Positions 8,538 through 17,332 of a stretch of DNA of 64,000 bases are shown in pieces. Position numbers and translations under genes: made by a program. The notes under the pieces were generated by a model that did not search any database, was not told the DNA's origin, and saw nothing but the letters and a program-made list of their open reading frames with translations. Every line of letters starts with the position of its first letter. Position 1 is the first letter of the stretch. This stretch comes from Edaphobacter aggregans DSM 19364 (lineage in GTDB: Bacteria > Acidobacteriota > Terriglobia > Terriglobales > Acidobacteriaceae): NCBI RefSeq assembly GCF_000745965.1, contig NZ_JQKI01000002.1:186001-250000 (forward strand), given 5' to 3'.

Positions 8538-10598
8538 TTACCAGATGCGGACGCGGTCGTTGGGGGCTAGATAGAGTTTGTCGGTGGGTTTGATGTTGAA
8601 GGCGGTGTACCAGCCTTCGATGTTGCGGACGGTGGCGGCGCGGTACATGCCGGGGGCGTGGGGGTCGGTGAGGACCTGCTGGCGGAGGGTGTTGTCGCGG
8701 ACCTTGGAGCCCCAGTTCTGGGCGTAGGCGAGGAAGAATTGCTGGTCGCCGCTGAGGTTGCCGACGACGGGAGCGGGCTTGCCTTTGAGTGAGGCGTGAT
8801 AGGCATCGAATGCGGCGGAGACTCCGGCTACATCGGCGATGTTTTCAGAGAGTGTCTGGCGGCCGTTGACGGCGACGTCGGGGAAGGGGTGGTAGGTGTC
8901 GTACTGGGCGGCGAGGGCGTCGGTGGCTTTTTGGAAGTGGGCGAAGTCCTCGGGGGTCCACCAGTTTCGGACGCGGCCGCGGTCGTCGAAGGCGGCTCCC
9001 TCGGAGTCGAACGTGTGGGAGACTTCGTGGCCGATGACGGTGCCGATGGCTCCGTAGTTGGCGGCGGCGGGAGCCTTGGGATCGAAGAAGGGCGGCTCGA
9101 GGATGGCGGCGGGGAAGTTGAGGGCGTTGTGGAGGGGCAGGTTGACTGCGTTGACGGTCTGCGGCTCCATGGTCCACTCTTTGCGGTCGGTGGGGGTGCC
9201 GATGCGGGCGACCTCGTAGTGGTAGTCGAAGAGATCGCTGCGGTAGACGTTGCCGACGAGATCGTCGGGCTTGACCACTAAGCTAGCGTAGGAGCGCCAG
9301 TGCTCGGGGTAGCCGACGGAGACCTGGAGGGCGTCGAGCTTGGTGATGGCCTCTTTCTTGGTGGAAGGAGCCATCCAGGTGATGGTCTGGAGGCGGGTCT
9401 TGAAGGCTGCCTTGAGGTTGGCGACGAGGGCTTCGACCTGGGCCTTGGACTCGGGGGTGAAGTACTGCTTCGCGTAGATCTGGCCTACGGCGTCGCCGAG
9501 GATGCCGTTGACGAGGGTGACGCCCCGGATGTCGCGCGGGCGCATCTGAGTGACTCCCTGGAGGACGGTGCCGTTGAAGGCGAAGCGCTCGTCGGCGATG
9601 GATTTGGGGAGTGTGCCACCGTAGGCCTCGAGGAGGTGGAAGGCGAGGAGGTCCTTCCAGGCGTCGATGGACTCGGATTTTACGAGTGCGGATTCGCCGG
9701 TGAAGGCGGTGGGCTGCCAGACGATGAAGGACTGCTGGTTGTCGAGGCCGGCGGCGCGGAAGAACTCGGGCCAGTCGAGGCCGGGGGCCTTGGTGGAGAA
9801 GTCGGCGGGGGTCCAGACGTTGTTGGCCTTGTGGATGTCCTCGGATTCGGCGAGGGAGAGCTGGTTTTCGGCGATGGCGTGCTCGAGGGCTAGGACTCGG
9901 GCGGCACGGTCAGGGCCGTCGGGGATGCCGGCTAGCTCGAAGATCTTCGCAATGTGGGCCTGGTATTTCTCGCGGATGTCCTTCATGTGTGGCGAGTCGG
10001 TGAGGTAGTAGTCGCGGTTGGGGAGCTGGATGCCACCTTGGAGGAGGTAGGCGGCGTAGTGGTCGGGGTCGTTGAAGCCGGGGGCGACCCAGAGGCCAAA
10101 GATGTTAGCGGTGTGGAAGTTGGTGTTGTTGAGGGCGTCGACGTCGGCGCGAAGGGAGAGGCCGAGGGCGTGGGCTAGCTCTTTCTGGGTGTGGACGGCG
10201 GCGATTTCGTCGAGGAGAGGCTTGATGGGGGTGAGGCCGTGATCTTCGATGGCCTGCTCGTTCATGTAGGAACGGTAGAGATCGGCGATGCGGCGGGCGT
10301 CGGTGTTGGGGGCGGCGTTGGATTGCGCGGCCTGCTCGATGATGGCGGCTACGCGCTTGTTGGAGCGGTCGACGAGGAGGTTGAAGGCGCCGAGGGAGGC
10401 GCGGTCGGCGGGGAGCTGGGTGCGGTTGATCCAGGAGCCGTTGGCGTAGTGGTAGAAGTCGTCGCCGGGGCGGACGGAGGTGTCGATGGAGGTGACGGCG
10501 ATGCCGTGGGTGGCTGGGGTGGTGCGGGTGTCTTCGGCGTGTGTGAAGAGGATCGGGAGGGTGAGGAATAGGGTGAAGAGGGTCTTGCGGAAGGGCAT
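8538..10598 (-). CDS. M13 family metallopeptidase (PepO/neprilysin type), exported
   Basis: A 686-residue zinc endopeptidase with an N-terminal signal peptide (MPFRKTLFTLFLTLPILFTHA). The catalytic HEVSH (about residues 524-528, HExxH) lies in GTVIGHEVSHTFDSEGAAFD, and the downstream zinc-ligand motif ENIADVAG (ExxxD, about residue 585) is present. NAVNLPLHNALNFPAAILEPPFFD and the C-terminal FNIKPTDKLYLAPNDRVRIW are characteristic of the family; length is normal. Many bacterial members end in CxxW, whereas this one ends in RVRIW. GGAG upstream supports the start. Likely degrades peptides in the periplasm or outside the cell. Confidence 0.93.
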   Translation of the reverse strand: MPFRKTLFTLFLTLPILFTHAEDTRTTPATHGIAVTSIDTSVRPGDDFYHYANGSWINRTQLPADRASLGAFNLLVDRSNKRVAAIIEQAAQSNAAPNTDARRIADLYRSYMNEQAIEDHGLTPIKPLLDEIAAVHTQKELAHALGLSLRADVDALNNTNFHTANIFGLWVAPGFNDPDHYAAYLLQGGIQLPNRDYYLTDSPHMKDIREKYQAHIAKIFELAGIPDGPDRAARVLALEHAIAENQLSLAESEDIHKANNVWTPADFSTKAPGLDWPEFFRAAGLDNQQSFIVWQPTAFTGESALVKSESIDAWKDLLAFHLLEAYGGTLPKSIADERFAFNGTVLQGVTQMRPRDIRGVTLVNGILGDAVGQIYAKQYFTPESKAQVEALVANLKAAFKTRLQTITWMAPSTKKEAITKLDALQVSVGYPEHWRSYASLVVKPDDLVGNVYRSDLFDYHYEVARIGTPTDRKEWTMEPQTVNAVNLPLHNALNFPAAILEPPFFDPKAPAAANYGAIGTVIGHEVSHTFDSEGAAFDDRGRVRNWWTPEDFAHFQKATDALAAQYDTYHPFPDVAVNGRQTLSENIADVAGVSAAFDAYHASLKGKPAPVVGNLSGDQQFFLAYAQNWGSKVRDNTLRQQVLTDPHAPGMYRAATVRNIEGWYTAFNIKPTDKLYLAPNDRVRIW

Positions 10599-10735
10599 AG
10601 GTGCTCCGTTGATTTTTGGTGCGGCTGGGCCGCTTTTGTTTAACGCAGAGTATGAGGGTACATGAAGGGGGTGCGGTGGAGGAGGGTTTGGTGATGAGTG
10701 GGGGGGTGGGGTGTGACGAGGGGGGTGATGGGTTG

Positions 10736-10953
10736 AACCGCAGATCCTTCGACTACGCGCTGCGCACTCCGCTCAGGATGACACGTGTTTTAGGGGCGAG
10801 CGGTGGGCGGCACAGGCAAAATGCGGGGTTTCTCGACTGCGCGCTTCGCTCGGAGGACACTTCACTCTTTTGTGCTTCGTACTTCGCTCGGAATGATGCG
10901 TCATCTTTTGATGCGGGTGGTGTGCAGGTGCTCGCGAGAGGGTGCGAGCACCT
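10736..10953. repeat. Dispersed palindromic repeats of the TCCGCTCAGGATGACA type, with a hairpin
   Basis: The 363-bp gap between the M13 and M24 genes holds no gene. It contains CAGATCCTTCGACTACGCGC followed by CTCCGCTCAGGATGACA (10745-10789), then two decayed versions (TTTCTCGACTGCGCGCTTCG from 10828 and CTTCGTACTTCGCTCGGAAT from 10876). At 10926-10935 and 10944-10953 a 10-bp stem (AGGTGCTCGC/GCGAGCACCT) lies just beyond the M24 stop and may terminate that gene. The same element recurs upstream of the M24 gene at 12.33 kb. Confidence 0.6.
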
Positions 10954-10961
10954 TCCACTTT

Positions 10962-12290
10962 TCAGCCTTTGGCGAAGGGTTGTTCGAGGGAGGGGCTTTG
11001 GGGGGTGAACATGTCGCCTCCGTTGGGAGTGGAGACCCAGTCGTCTTCGAGGCGGATGCCGAACTCGCCGACGATGTAGATTCCGGGCTCGTCGGAGAAG
11101 GTCATGCCGGGCTCGAGGATGGTGTTGTTGCCGCGGACGAGGTAGGGCCACTCGTGGCCGTCCATGCCGATGCCGTGGCCGAGGCGGTGGGTGAAGTGTT
11201 TGTAGTCGGGGCCGTAGCCGGCGTCGGTGATGACTTTGCGGGCGGCATCGTCGACGGCGTGACAGGGTGCTCCGGCGCGGCCAGCGGCGAGGGCGGCGGA
11301 CTGGGCTTTGTGGACGATGTCGAAGACCTGCTTCTGCTTGTCGGTGGCCTTGCCGAGGACGAAGGAGCGGGAGATGTCGGACTGGTAGCCTTCGACGGTG
11401 CAGCCGTCGTCGAGGAGGATGATCTGGCCCTCTTTGATGACCTGAGGCTGGAGGGAGCCGTGGGGCAGGGCGGAGTACTCGCCGACCTGGCAGGAGGCGT
11501 CGCCGGGGAAGCCGGTGCGCTGATAGGCGGCGGCGATGAACTGGGAGACCTGGCGGTTGGTCATGCCAGGCTCGAGGGACTTCCAGGCGGCCTCGTAGAC
11601 GTTGAGGGTGTTGTCGTTGGCTAGGCGCATGAGGGCTAGTTCCGCCGGGGATTTGACGGCGCGGCAGCCATAAGTGACGGGGGTTGCGCTGACGGCGGTG
11701 AGGGTGGGGCTGGCGTGAGCGATGCCGTCGGCGAAGGCAAACTGGGTGCGCTCCTCTATACCGATTCTGCCGCCGGCGCTACCGATCTTGCCGGTGGAGA
11801 TGCCGGCGTCTTTGAGGGCTTTGGCGAGGAGGGTGTAGGGGCTTTCGTCCTCGTTCCAGGTGTAGACCTTCGTGACTGATGCTTCGGGAAGGGTTGGAGG
11901 CTTTGCCTCCATGCGCTCGCGGACGCGGCCCTCTTCGAAGACGGGGCAAACGACGAAGGGCGCGCCCTTGACGGGGAGGACCCAGGCGAAGAAGCGCTCG
12001 GACTGCCCCCAGCGGAGGCCGGTGAAGTAGGTCAGCGAGGTTCCGGTGCAGATGACGAGGGCGTCGAGTTTGTTGCTGGAGAGGAGTGCGCGGGCGCGCT
12101 CGACGCGGTGCTCGCGTTCTTCGAGGGTGATGGGAACGGCTTCGCTGCGGCGGTCTTTGAGGGCGGCGATGGCGGGTGGGAGTTTGAGGTCGGAGGGCAG
12201 AGAGGCGGAGGGGCGCTGGGCCTGGAGATGGAGAGACGGGGCTGCGGCTGCAGCGGAGGCGGCCAGGAGAAAGCTTCGTCTGGATGGCAT
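10962..12290 (-). CDS. M24 family aminopeptidase (Xaa-Pro peptidase), Tat-exported
   Basis: The 442-residue product begins MPSRRSFLLAASAAAAAPSL, a twin-arginine (RRSFL) export signal. Residues about 60-200 resemble the creatinase N-terminal domain (LLSSNKLDALVICTGTSLTYFTGL). The pita-bread catalytic domain shows the five metal ligands: Asp in LLDDGCTVEGYQSDISR (two Asp), His in HRLGHGIGMDGHEWPY, Glu in SDEPGIYI and Glu in GIRLEDDWV. A dinuclear metal aminopeptidase or X-Pro dipeptidase acting in the periplasm is expected; Tat export fits with cofactor loading before export. REP-like repeats flank it on both sides. Confidence 0.92.
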   Translation of the reverse strand: MPSRRSFLLAASAAAAAPSLHLQAQRPSASLPSDLKLPPAIAALKDRRSEAVPITLEEREHRVERARALLSSNKLDALVICTGTSLTYFTGLRWGQSERFFAWVLPVKGAPFVVCPVFEEGRVRERMEAKPPTLPEASVTKVYTWNEDESPYTLLAKALKDAGISTGKIGSAGGRIGIEERTQFAFADGIAHASPTLTAVSATPVTYGCRAVKSPAELALMRLANDNTLNVYEAAWKSLEPGMTNRQVSQFIAAAYQRTGFPGDASCQVGEYSALPHGSLQPQVIKEGQIILLDDGCTVEGYQSDISRSFVLGKATDKQKQVFDIVHKAQSAALAAGRAGAPCHAVDDAARKVITDAGYGPDYKHFTHRLGHGIGMDGHEWPYLVRGNNTILEPGMTFSDEPGIYIVGEFGIRLEDDWVSTPNGGDMFTPQSPSLEQPFAKG

Positions 12291-12329
12291 GTGCGGATTG
12301 TAACGAATGCGGTGGCGAATGCTGGGAAA

Positions 12330-12470
12330 AGGCGAAATGCAGGTTCTTTGACTTCGCTTCGCTCCGCTCAGGATGACAGAGTTTGGGAGGGTATGGCTAG
12401 GGTAGTTTGCCCCAGTCTTCGCTCAGGTCGATTCGCAATGACACATCTTTTCAGTGGATGACACGTTTTT
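12330..12470. repeat. Second cluster of CTCAGGATGACA-type repeats
   Basis: GAAATGCAGGTTCTTTGACT followed by TCGCTCCGCTCAGGATGACA (about 12333-12378) matches the element at 10745-10789, and a decayed inverted/partial copy (CCCAGTCTTCGCTCAGG ... CGCAATGACACATCTTTT, 12411-12451) follows. These lie between divergent genes and carry no open frame. Confidence 0.55.
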
Positions 12471-12497
12471 TGAGATTGTTGCCGTAGGCTACCGAAC

Positions 12498-13619
12498 ATG
12501 GTGAGATTGCGAGTGGTTGCTCTGACCGCGGGGTTTGCGGCCAGCGTGGGTTGTTGCGCAGCGGCGCAGCAGCAGGATGTGATTCGTCCGAAGGTGGTGA
12601 TCGTTGCTTACTTTGAGGTGGGTAAGGATACGGGCGATCGGCCGGGCGAGGCGCAGCTTTGGGTGGAGCGGGATCATCTGGATCGCGTGATCGACGTGCC
12701 GGGGATGACGCATGCGGTGCGGGTGAAGGCGGATGGGTCGGAGATTCTGGCGGTGGTGGGCCCGGGGCAGATTCGTCCGGCGGCGAACCTGATGGCGCTG
12801 GGGTTCGACAAGCGATTTGATCTGCGAGAGAGCTACTGGCTGATCAACGGGATTGCGGGGGTTTCGCCGGAGGATGGGGCGCTGGGGTCAGCGTTTTGGA
12901 CGGACTATGTGGTGAACGGCGATCTGCTTCACTTCATCGATCCGCGGGAGATGCCGGCGGATTGGAGGGATGGGTACTACGCGATCGACAAGAGCAGGCC
13001 GGAGGAGCAGCCGCGGGTGGCAGCGGAGTCGGCGGAGGACGTGCGGACGTGGCCGAAGGATGAGGCACAGATCAACTGGCGCGGCACGGTGGTGCAGATG
13101 AATCCTGTGTTGCTCCAGTGGGCGTACGGGATGACAAAGGAGATGAAGCTGCCGCAGACGGAGGCGACGCGGACTTCGGGAGCGAAGTACAAGGGGTTTG
13201 CGAAGGCGCAGGCGGCTCCGGTGGTGAGCGTGGGGGCGAATATTGCGACGGAGACGTTCTGGCACGGCGCGAAGATGGACGAGTGGGCGCATCGGTGGGT
13301 GGTGTACGAGACGGATGGGCGGGCGCGCATGGGGACGACGTCGATGAACGATTCGGGTGCGATGGTGGCGCTGTATGCGCTGACGAAGGCGGGACGCGCG
13401 GATTGGAATCGCGCGCTGCTGCTGCGGACGGCGAGCAACTTCGACCGGCAGCCGGAGGGGATGACGGCGGAGCAGAGCGCGAACAGCGAGAAGCATGCAG
13501 GGTTTACGGGCTATGAGGCCTCGCTGGAGGCGGGCGTATGTGGTGGGGGGCAGGGTGGCGAAGGCGATTGTGGCGGGCGAGGCACCGGCGGTGAGGTCGG
13601 CGAAGTAGCTGTGCGGTGA
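12498..13619 (+). CDS. Purine nucleoside permease (NUP) family protein, frameshifted at the C-terminus
   Basis: The product has a signal peptide (MVRLRVVALTAGFAASVGCCAAAQ) and resembles the NUP family, first described as purine nucleoside transport proteins and related to the nucleoside phosphorylase fold: KVVIVAYFEVGKDTGDRPGE, YWLINGIAGVSP, GTVVQMNPVLLQWAYGMTK, and MNDSGAMVALYALTKAGRAD are recognisable. As read, the last 25 residues are glycine-rich noise. One extra G in the GCGGGCG stretch at 13532-13536 shifts the frame; ignoring it gives AAYVVGGRVAKAIVAGEAP and a stop at 13606-13608, which is the normal family end. It is either a real recent mutation or a sequencing error. Function in transport is weakly established. 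Confidence 0.8.
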   Translation: MVRLRVVALTAGFAASVGCCAAAQQQDVIRPKVVIVAYFEVGKDTGDRPGEAQLWVERDHLDRVIDVPGMTHAVRVKADGSEILAVVGPGQIRPAANLMALGFDKRFDLRESYWLINGIAGVSPEDGALGSAFWTDYVVNGDLLHFIDPREMPADWRDGYYAIDKSRPEEQPRVAAESAEDVRTWPKDEAQINWRGTVVQMNPVLLQWAYGMTKEMKLPQTEATRTSGAKYKGFAKAQAAPVVSVGANIATETFWHGAKMDEWAHRWVVYETDGRARMGTTSMNDSGAMVALYALTKAGRADWNRALLLRTASNFDRQPEGMTAEQSANSEKHAGFTGYEASLEAGVCGGGQGGEGDCGGRGTGGEVGEVAVR

Positions 13620-13696
13620 TCGGCGTTCGCTGTGGATGGATGTTTGCGCGGAGTGATAGGGTCGAGATTGGGACTTCTTTGCAAAGGTGACGCGCG

Positions 13697-14713
13697 ATGG
13701 CGATGATTACGACGGTGCAGCAGCATATCTTGCAGCAGCAGCAGGAGCTGCTGAGGTCGACGGGTTGCGAGGCGTCGGGAACGTTCAGCTGGCTGCTGAG
13801 CGGGATCACGCTGGCGACGAAGATGATCGAGGCGAAGATTCGCTCGGCGGGTCTGAGCGATGTGCTGGGCGCTGCGGGCGCGGAGAACGTGCAGGGCGAG
13901 CAGCAGCAGAAGCTGGATGTGTATGCGAACCAGGCGCTGCTGCACTGCCTGGGGCTGCGCGACAGCGTGGCGGCGCTGGTGAGCGAGGAGGACGAGCAGC
14001 CGGTGACGTTCAATCGCGATGCGGAGACGGGAAGGTACATCATCGTCTTCGATCCGCTGGATGGGTCGAGCAACATCGACGTGAATGTGAATGTGGGGAC
14101 GATCTTCAGCGTGCTGCGAAGGATGCCGGCAGAGCTGGGGACGCTGGAGGAGTCGATTCTGCAGCAGGGGTTCCGGCAGGTGGCGGCTGGTTATGTGGTG
14201 TATGGGCCTTCGACGGTGCTGGTGTACACGACGGGCAACGGCGTGCACGGGTTCACCCTGGACCCGAAGATCGGCGCGTTTGTGCTGAGCCACGAGCGGA
14301 TGCAGATGCCGGAGCAGGGAAGTTACTACTCAACCAACGAGGCGAATGCGGCGGGTTGGCCTCAGGAGTATCGCAGCTATTTGGCGATGCTGCGGGATGG
14401 CGGGCTGGGGAAGGCGTATAGCTCGCGGTATATCGGGAGCCTGGTGGCGGACTTTCATCGCACGCTGCTGAAGGGCGGAGTGTTTCTTTATCCTCCGACA
14501 GCGAAGCAGCCGAAGGGCAAACTGCGACTACTGTATGAGGCGAATCCGCTGGCGTTTATCGCAGAGCAGGCGGGCGGGGTGGCGACGAATGGGGCGGGAC
14601 GCATTCTCGACATACGGCCGGAGGGGATTCATCAGCGGACTCCGCTGTGCGTGGGGAGCAGGCGCGAGATGGAGGCGCTGACGGCGACGCTTTCGGGGGC
14701 TGCGGTCTCGTGA
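13697..14713 (+). CDS. fbp: Class I fructose-1,6-bisphosphatase
   Basis: Hydrolyses fructose 1,6-bisphosphate to fructose 6-phosphate in gluconeogenesis. The 338-residue protein has the family metal/phosphate-binding motif FDPLDGSSNIDVNVNVGTIF (about residues 118-137), LVSEEDEQ (first metal Glu residues), RYIGSLVADFHRTLLKGGVF and KLRLLYEANPLAFIAEQAGG near the C-terminus, all as in class I FBPase. Length is normal. AAAGGTGA lies upstream of the ATG. The next small gene overlaps the stop codon, so the two are probably cotranscribed. Confidence 0.96.
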   Translation: MAMITTVQQHILQQQQELLRSTGCEASGTFSWLLSGITLATKMIEAKIRSAGLSDVLGAAGAENVQGEQQQKLDVYANQALLHCLGLRDSVAALVSEEDEQPVTFNRDAETGRYIIVFDPLDGSSNIDVNVNVGTIFSVLRRMPAELGTLEESILQQGFRQVAAGYVVYGPSTVLVYTTGNGVHGFTLDPKIGAFVLSHERMQMPEQGSYYSTNEANAAGWPQEYRSYLAMLRDGGLGKAYSSRYIGSLVADFHRTLLKGGVFLYPPTAKQPKGKLRLLYEANPLAFIAEQAGGVATNGAGRILDIRPEGIHQRTPLCVGSRREMEALTATLSGAAVS

Positions 14714-14958
14714 GCTTTTCGGCGGTGGTGGTGGATATTCGCGAGGAGAGAAAGATTGCGGGACGGCAGCGTTGGCAGGTGCTGCTGGATCGGACGGAGT
14801 TTCGTGCGGGGGATGCGGGGACGCTGGAGGCGGTGGCGCGGAGTGGAGCGCGGCTGGTGGTGCTGGTGCTGGGTGCGGTGGAGGATGTTGATGGAATCTG
14901 GCACCAGGTGGACAAGCCGCTGATGGCAGGGACCGCGGTGATCGGCAGCTTGGAGTGA
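14710..14958 (+). CDS. Small hypothetical protein coupled to fbp
   Basis: An 82-residue frame starting at a GTG that overlaps the fbp stop (GTGA), so it would be translated by coupling. The product reads MSFSAVVVDIREERKIAGRQ and continues with alternating hydrophobic strands and ends in VIGSLE; no signal, no membrane segment. A further start at GTG 14725 is possible. I do not recognise a family. The regular reading frame and tight spacing argue for a real gene, possibly a small accessory or unrelated housekeeping protein. Confidence 0.5.
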   Translation: MSFSAVVVDIREERKIAGRQRWQVLLDRTEFRAGDAGTLEAVARSGARLVVLVLGAVEDVDGIWHQVDKPLMAGTAVIGSLE

Positions 14959-15064
14959 GGACCGATTCCGTTTGAGCGGGAAGGGGCTTCCTGATACACT
15001 CAGAGAGGAGTCGTTCGACGCTGTGGATGTGCCTGCGAGAGTGGAGCGCGCCGGTGTCGGGTGG

Positions 15065-15140
15065 GGGGCTGTAGCTCAGCTGGGAGAGCGCCTCGTTCGC
15101 AACGAGGAGGTCAGCGGTTCGATCCCGCTCAGCTCCACCA
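15065..15140 (+). tRNA. tRNA-Ala(CGC)
   Basis: The 76-nt sequence folds as a cloverleaf: acceptor GGGGCTG/CAGCTCC, D-arm GCTC-AGCTGGGA-GAGC, anticodon stem CCTCG/CGAGG with loop TTCGCAA (anticodon CGC at positions 34-36), T-arm with GGTTCGATCC, and encoded CCA. It is very close to standard bacterial tRNA-Ala. A decayed integrase gene begins about 100 bp downstream with its C-terminus toward the tRNA, the usual layout of an island integrated at a tRNA 3' end. Confidence 0.97.
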
Positions 15141-15235
15141 AAGAAATCAATGACTTACTTGTGGAATCTAGGTTCAATAAGAGTTTTTGGAGAGAGAAAG
15201 AGGGAAATAAGCAGCGTGGGGCCAATTTGGGTCCA

Positions 15236-15560
15236 CTATGCTGCATTCTCCTTCTTCGCCAGTACAAGAGATGCGATCTTCTCTCCTGCCTCTCGTTTTT
15301 CATCGCCTACAGTCTGTGCGTACGTAGCTAATGTCATCTCCGGTGTGGAATGACGCATTAACTCCATACTCACCCGTAGACTCACGCCGCTGGAAAGCAG
15401 AAGGGAAGCATAGCTTCTGCGAAGTGTGTGCCCATCCTAGCTTTGGCTTGTTGATACCTGCTGCCTCTATCGCCGGGACGACGTTACGACGCCAGATCCC
15501 GTTTGCACTCTTGCGCGACCCACGGAGTCATCGAAAGAAGCGCTCCTGCAGGTAAAGGCG
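15236..15560 (-). pseudogene. C-terminal remnant of a tyrosine-recombinase integrase
   Basis: On the minus strand the tail of a phage/island integrase is readable: VPAIEAAGINKPKLGW, then after a one-base shift HTLRRSYASLLLSSGVSLRV, then SMELMRHSTPEMTLATYAQT (the box with the second His/Arg pair and the catalytic Tyr in TLATYAQ), ending KIASLVLAKKENAA and a stop at 15236. The TGGG after the LGW codon carries the extra base. Upstream of about 15560 homology is lost and the N-terminal two thirds are missing, so it is inactive. It sits next to tRNA-Ala and is homologous to the remnant at 55.5 kb. Confidence 0.85.
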
Positions 15561-15586
15561 AGAAGCTCCTCGGACAAACCTTGGAT

Positions 15587-17332
15587 TTACCGCATCGATC
15601 CGCTCGGAGCAATTTTTTCAATTGCGCTATTCAACAGGCCATCGATTCCAACAGACCTTCGCCCGCTTTGTCGATCAGTGTTCTCCTGCTCAACACTGAT
15701 GGCATTGACTACAGCGTAGTTCCGATCTGGATGGAATGAAAGGACCAGCTTGCCCTGAGGATTGGGCGTCAACCCGTGAAAAGTCTTCACCAGGGCGTGG
15801 GCGACACCAGCCTCCTTCGCAATGTCTACGTTTCTTGCTAATGCAACGCCGTTAGAGAAGATATCAAAGACACGATGTCCCGGCCCGTCGGTTCCCGACA
15901 TCGCAGTGCCGAAGTAGGCTTCAGCAAAATAGAGCCGTACGGTGTATGTGCCACGGTCTACTGGAATTGCATATGTGAAATTTCCATAGCGTTGCGTGAA
16001 ATATAGACCAGGGTCGTCTGTATCCATGACTTGCACCTTATCCGACGCGAGAACACCACCGATGAAGTAGTTGTCTGGCTCCCAAATCTGCCCTGATGAG
16101 TCGGTGAAGAATTCGTTATGCGCCACGAAGTGAATGGGACGGATGCGTCCCGGAATACCGGGCAGCAGTTCAATCGCATTCAACGTAGGCTGCGATATCA
16201 GGCCATTGAAATCGAGGCGCACATGACCGGTTGCATCGGGGTGCACGTCCCGAAAGACGCGCACATCCGCGGTTCCTGATCCGGCATCCGAAACGATGTC
16301 AAATTCATTCAGCAACGGCTCCCCATTCAAAAGGACATTGAAGACGCGGCTATTCTCACCTCCGCCTAAGGTGCTGGCTGAACTGTAGGTCGTTTCGGAG
16401 AAGTGGAGATGAAGTTCATACGTACCCGGAGGCACGGGAATGCTGTATGAAAACGTTCCCGAACGCGTGGTGAGATAAAGCTGCTGATCGCGTGTTCCGG
16501 CGATGTACTGGTTGGAGAGCTGGATCGGATATCCTCCGGAAAAATAGCGATCGCCGAGCCAGAGATTGCCTTTGTAATCACGGTAGGATTCCTTGGAATA
16601 GCCGCATCGAATGCGAACCTCAGGCGTGGTGCTGGGCGCCAAAGAATCAAGCGTATTCTCAGACGTTCCTCGAGATACCGCTATCGCACGCTCGGACCGA
16701 TGCAGGACAGTCAGGCCGCAGAGCAAAAGGAAAGCTGCGGACAAGGATATTGCGGCGATCCAGCGCGCCATCATAGACCGGGGTGATTGTGGTTTAGCCG
16801 TCGCCGCTCGAGATTCTGCTACTTGATGGCTATGCACAGTGACCGGCACTTCCGTAAGAGGAACTTCTGTCGGCACCTGATTTGCTTCACGCTCGCTTTG
16901 TTCGATGGGCTTTGTCACGATCGCGGTCTCGGCCGGCTCGTCAGCATTCTCTGGGCTGGCCGTTACTCGGGTCCGAGGAACGAATCGCGGTACATATTGT
17001 CCTGTGGCGATACAGATTTCAAAAGGTTCGTCGATCCCCTCACCGCTATAGAAACTGCGCAGTTTCTTGCGAAGGCGATGGGCCTCGACACGAACAATCG
17101 AATCCTCGGCGGGCGTGAATGAGTCGGGACGTCCAAATACGTCGACTGCAATTGAATATTCCTTCAGTTTTTGGGCGTCTCCGCGAAAGTATCGTTCGCA
17201 AATGTAGGATAGAAACCTGGTTAGATTCGGACTCTTCTTGAAAGTCGATGAGTCTAGCACTGAAGCCAGAGCAGCGCGCTCTTCTGTGAGCCCTGTATCC
17301 AGGGTACCCGTACCTCTTCCCTCACCGCCCAT
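15587..17332 (-). CDS. Membrane protein with wHTH-like N-terminus and two malectin domains
   Basis: 581 residues. Residues about 18-120 match an N-terminal domain I know from many acidobacterial TolB/TPR proteins (SVLDSSTFKKSPNLTRFLSY, VDVFGRPDSF, IVRVEAHRLRKKLRSFYSGE, ending IATGQYVPRF); the RLRKKL...GxY pattern resembles the winged-helix end of OmpR/CadC-type DNA-binding domains. A linker rich in Pro/Glu follows, then one membrane segment (about 190-211, WIAAISLSAAFLLLCGLTVL). The rest would be periplasmic: two malectin-like carbohydrate-binding domains (about 240-390 and 400-548), each with YxGGxYPIQ/YFIGGV and GTYEL/GTYTVRLYFAE strands. TAGGAG nine bases upstream and TATAAT at 17374-17379 support the start. 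Divergent from the large malectin protein. Inference: a ToxR-like transmembrane sugar sensor. Confidence 0.8.
   Translation of the reverse strand: MGGEGRGTGTLDTGLTEERAALASVLDSSTFKKSPNLTRFLSYICERYFRGDAQKLKEYSIAVDVFGRPDSFTPAEDSIVRVEAHRLRKKLRSFYSGEGIDEPFEICIATGQYVPRFVPRTRVTASPENADEPAETAIVTKPIEQSEREANQVPTEVPLTEVPVTVHSHQVAESRAATAKPQSPRSMMARWIAAISLSAAFLLLCGLTVLHRSERAIAVSRGTSENTLDSLAPSTTPEVRIRCGYSKESYRDYKGNLWLGDRYFSGGYPIQLSNQYIAGTRDQQLYLTTRSGTFSYSIPVPPGTYELHLHFSETTYSSASTLGGGENSRVFNVLLNGEPLLNEFDIVSDAGSGTADVRVFRDVHPDATGHVRLDFNGLISQPTLNAIELLPGIPGRIRPIHFVAHNEFFTDSSGQIWEPDNYFIGGVLASDKVQVMDTDDPGLYFTQRYGNFTYAIPVDRGTYTVRLYFAEAYFGTAMSGTDGPGHRVFDIFSNGVALARNVDIAKEAGVAHALVKTFHGLTPNPQGKLVLSFHPDRNYAVVNAISVEQENTDRQSGRRSVGIDGLLNSAIEKIAPSGSMR

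Noticed and set aside
10599..10735. Possible small genes between M13 and M24
   Set aside because: Only short frames through G-rich repeats, no ribosome site, no conserved motif.
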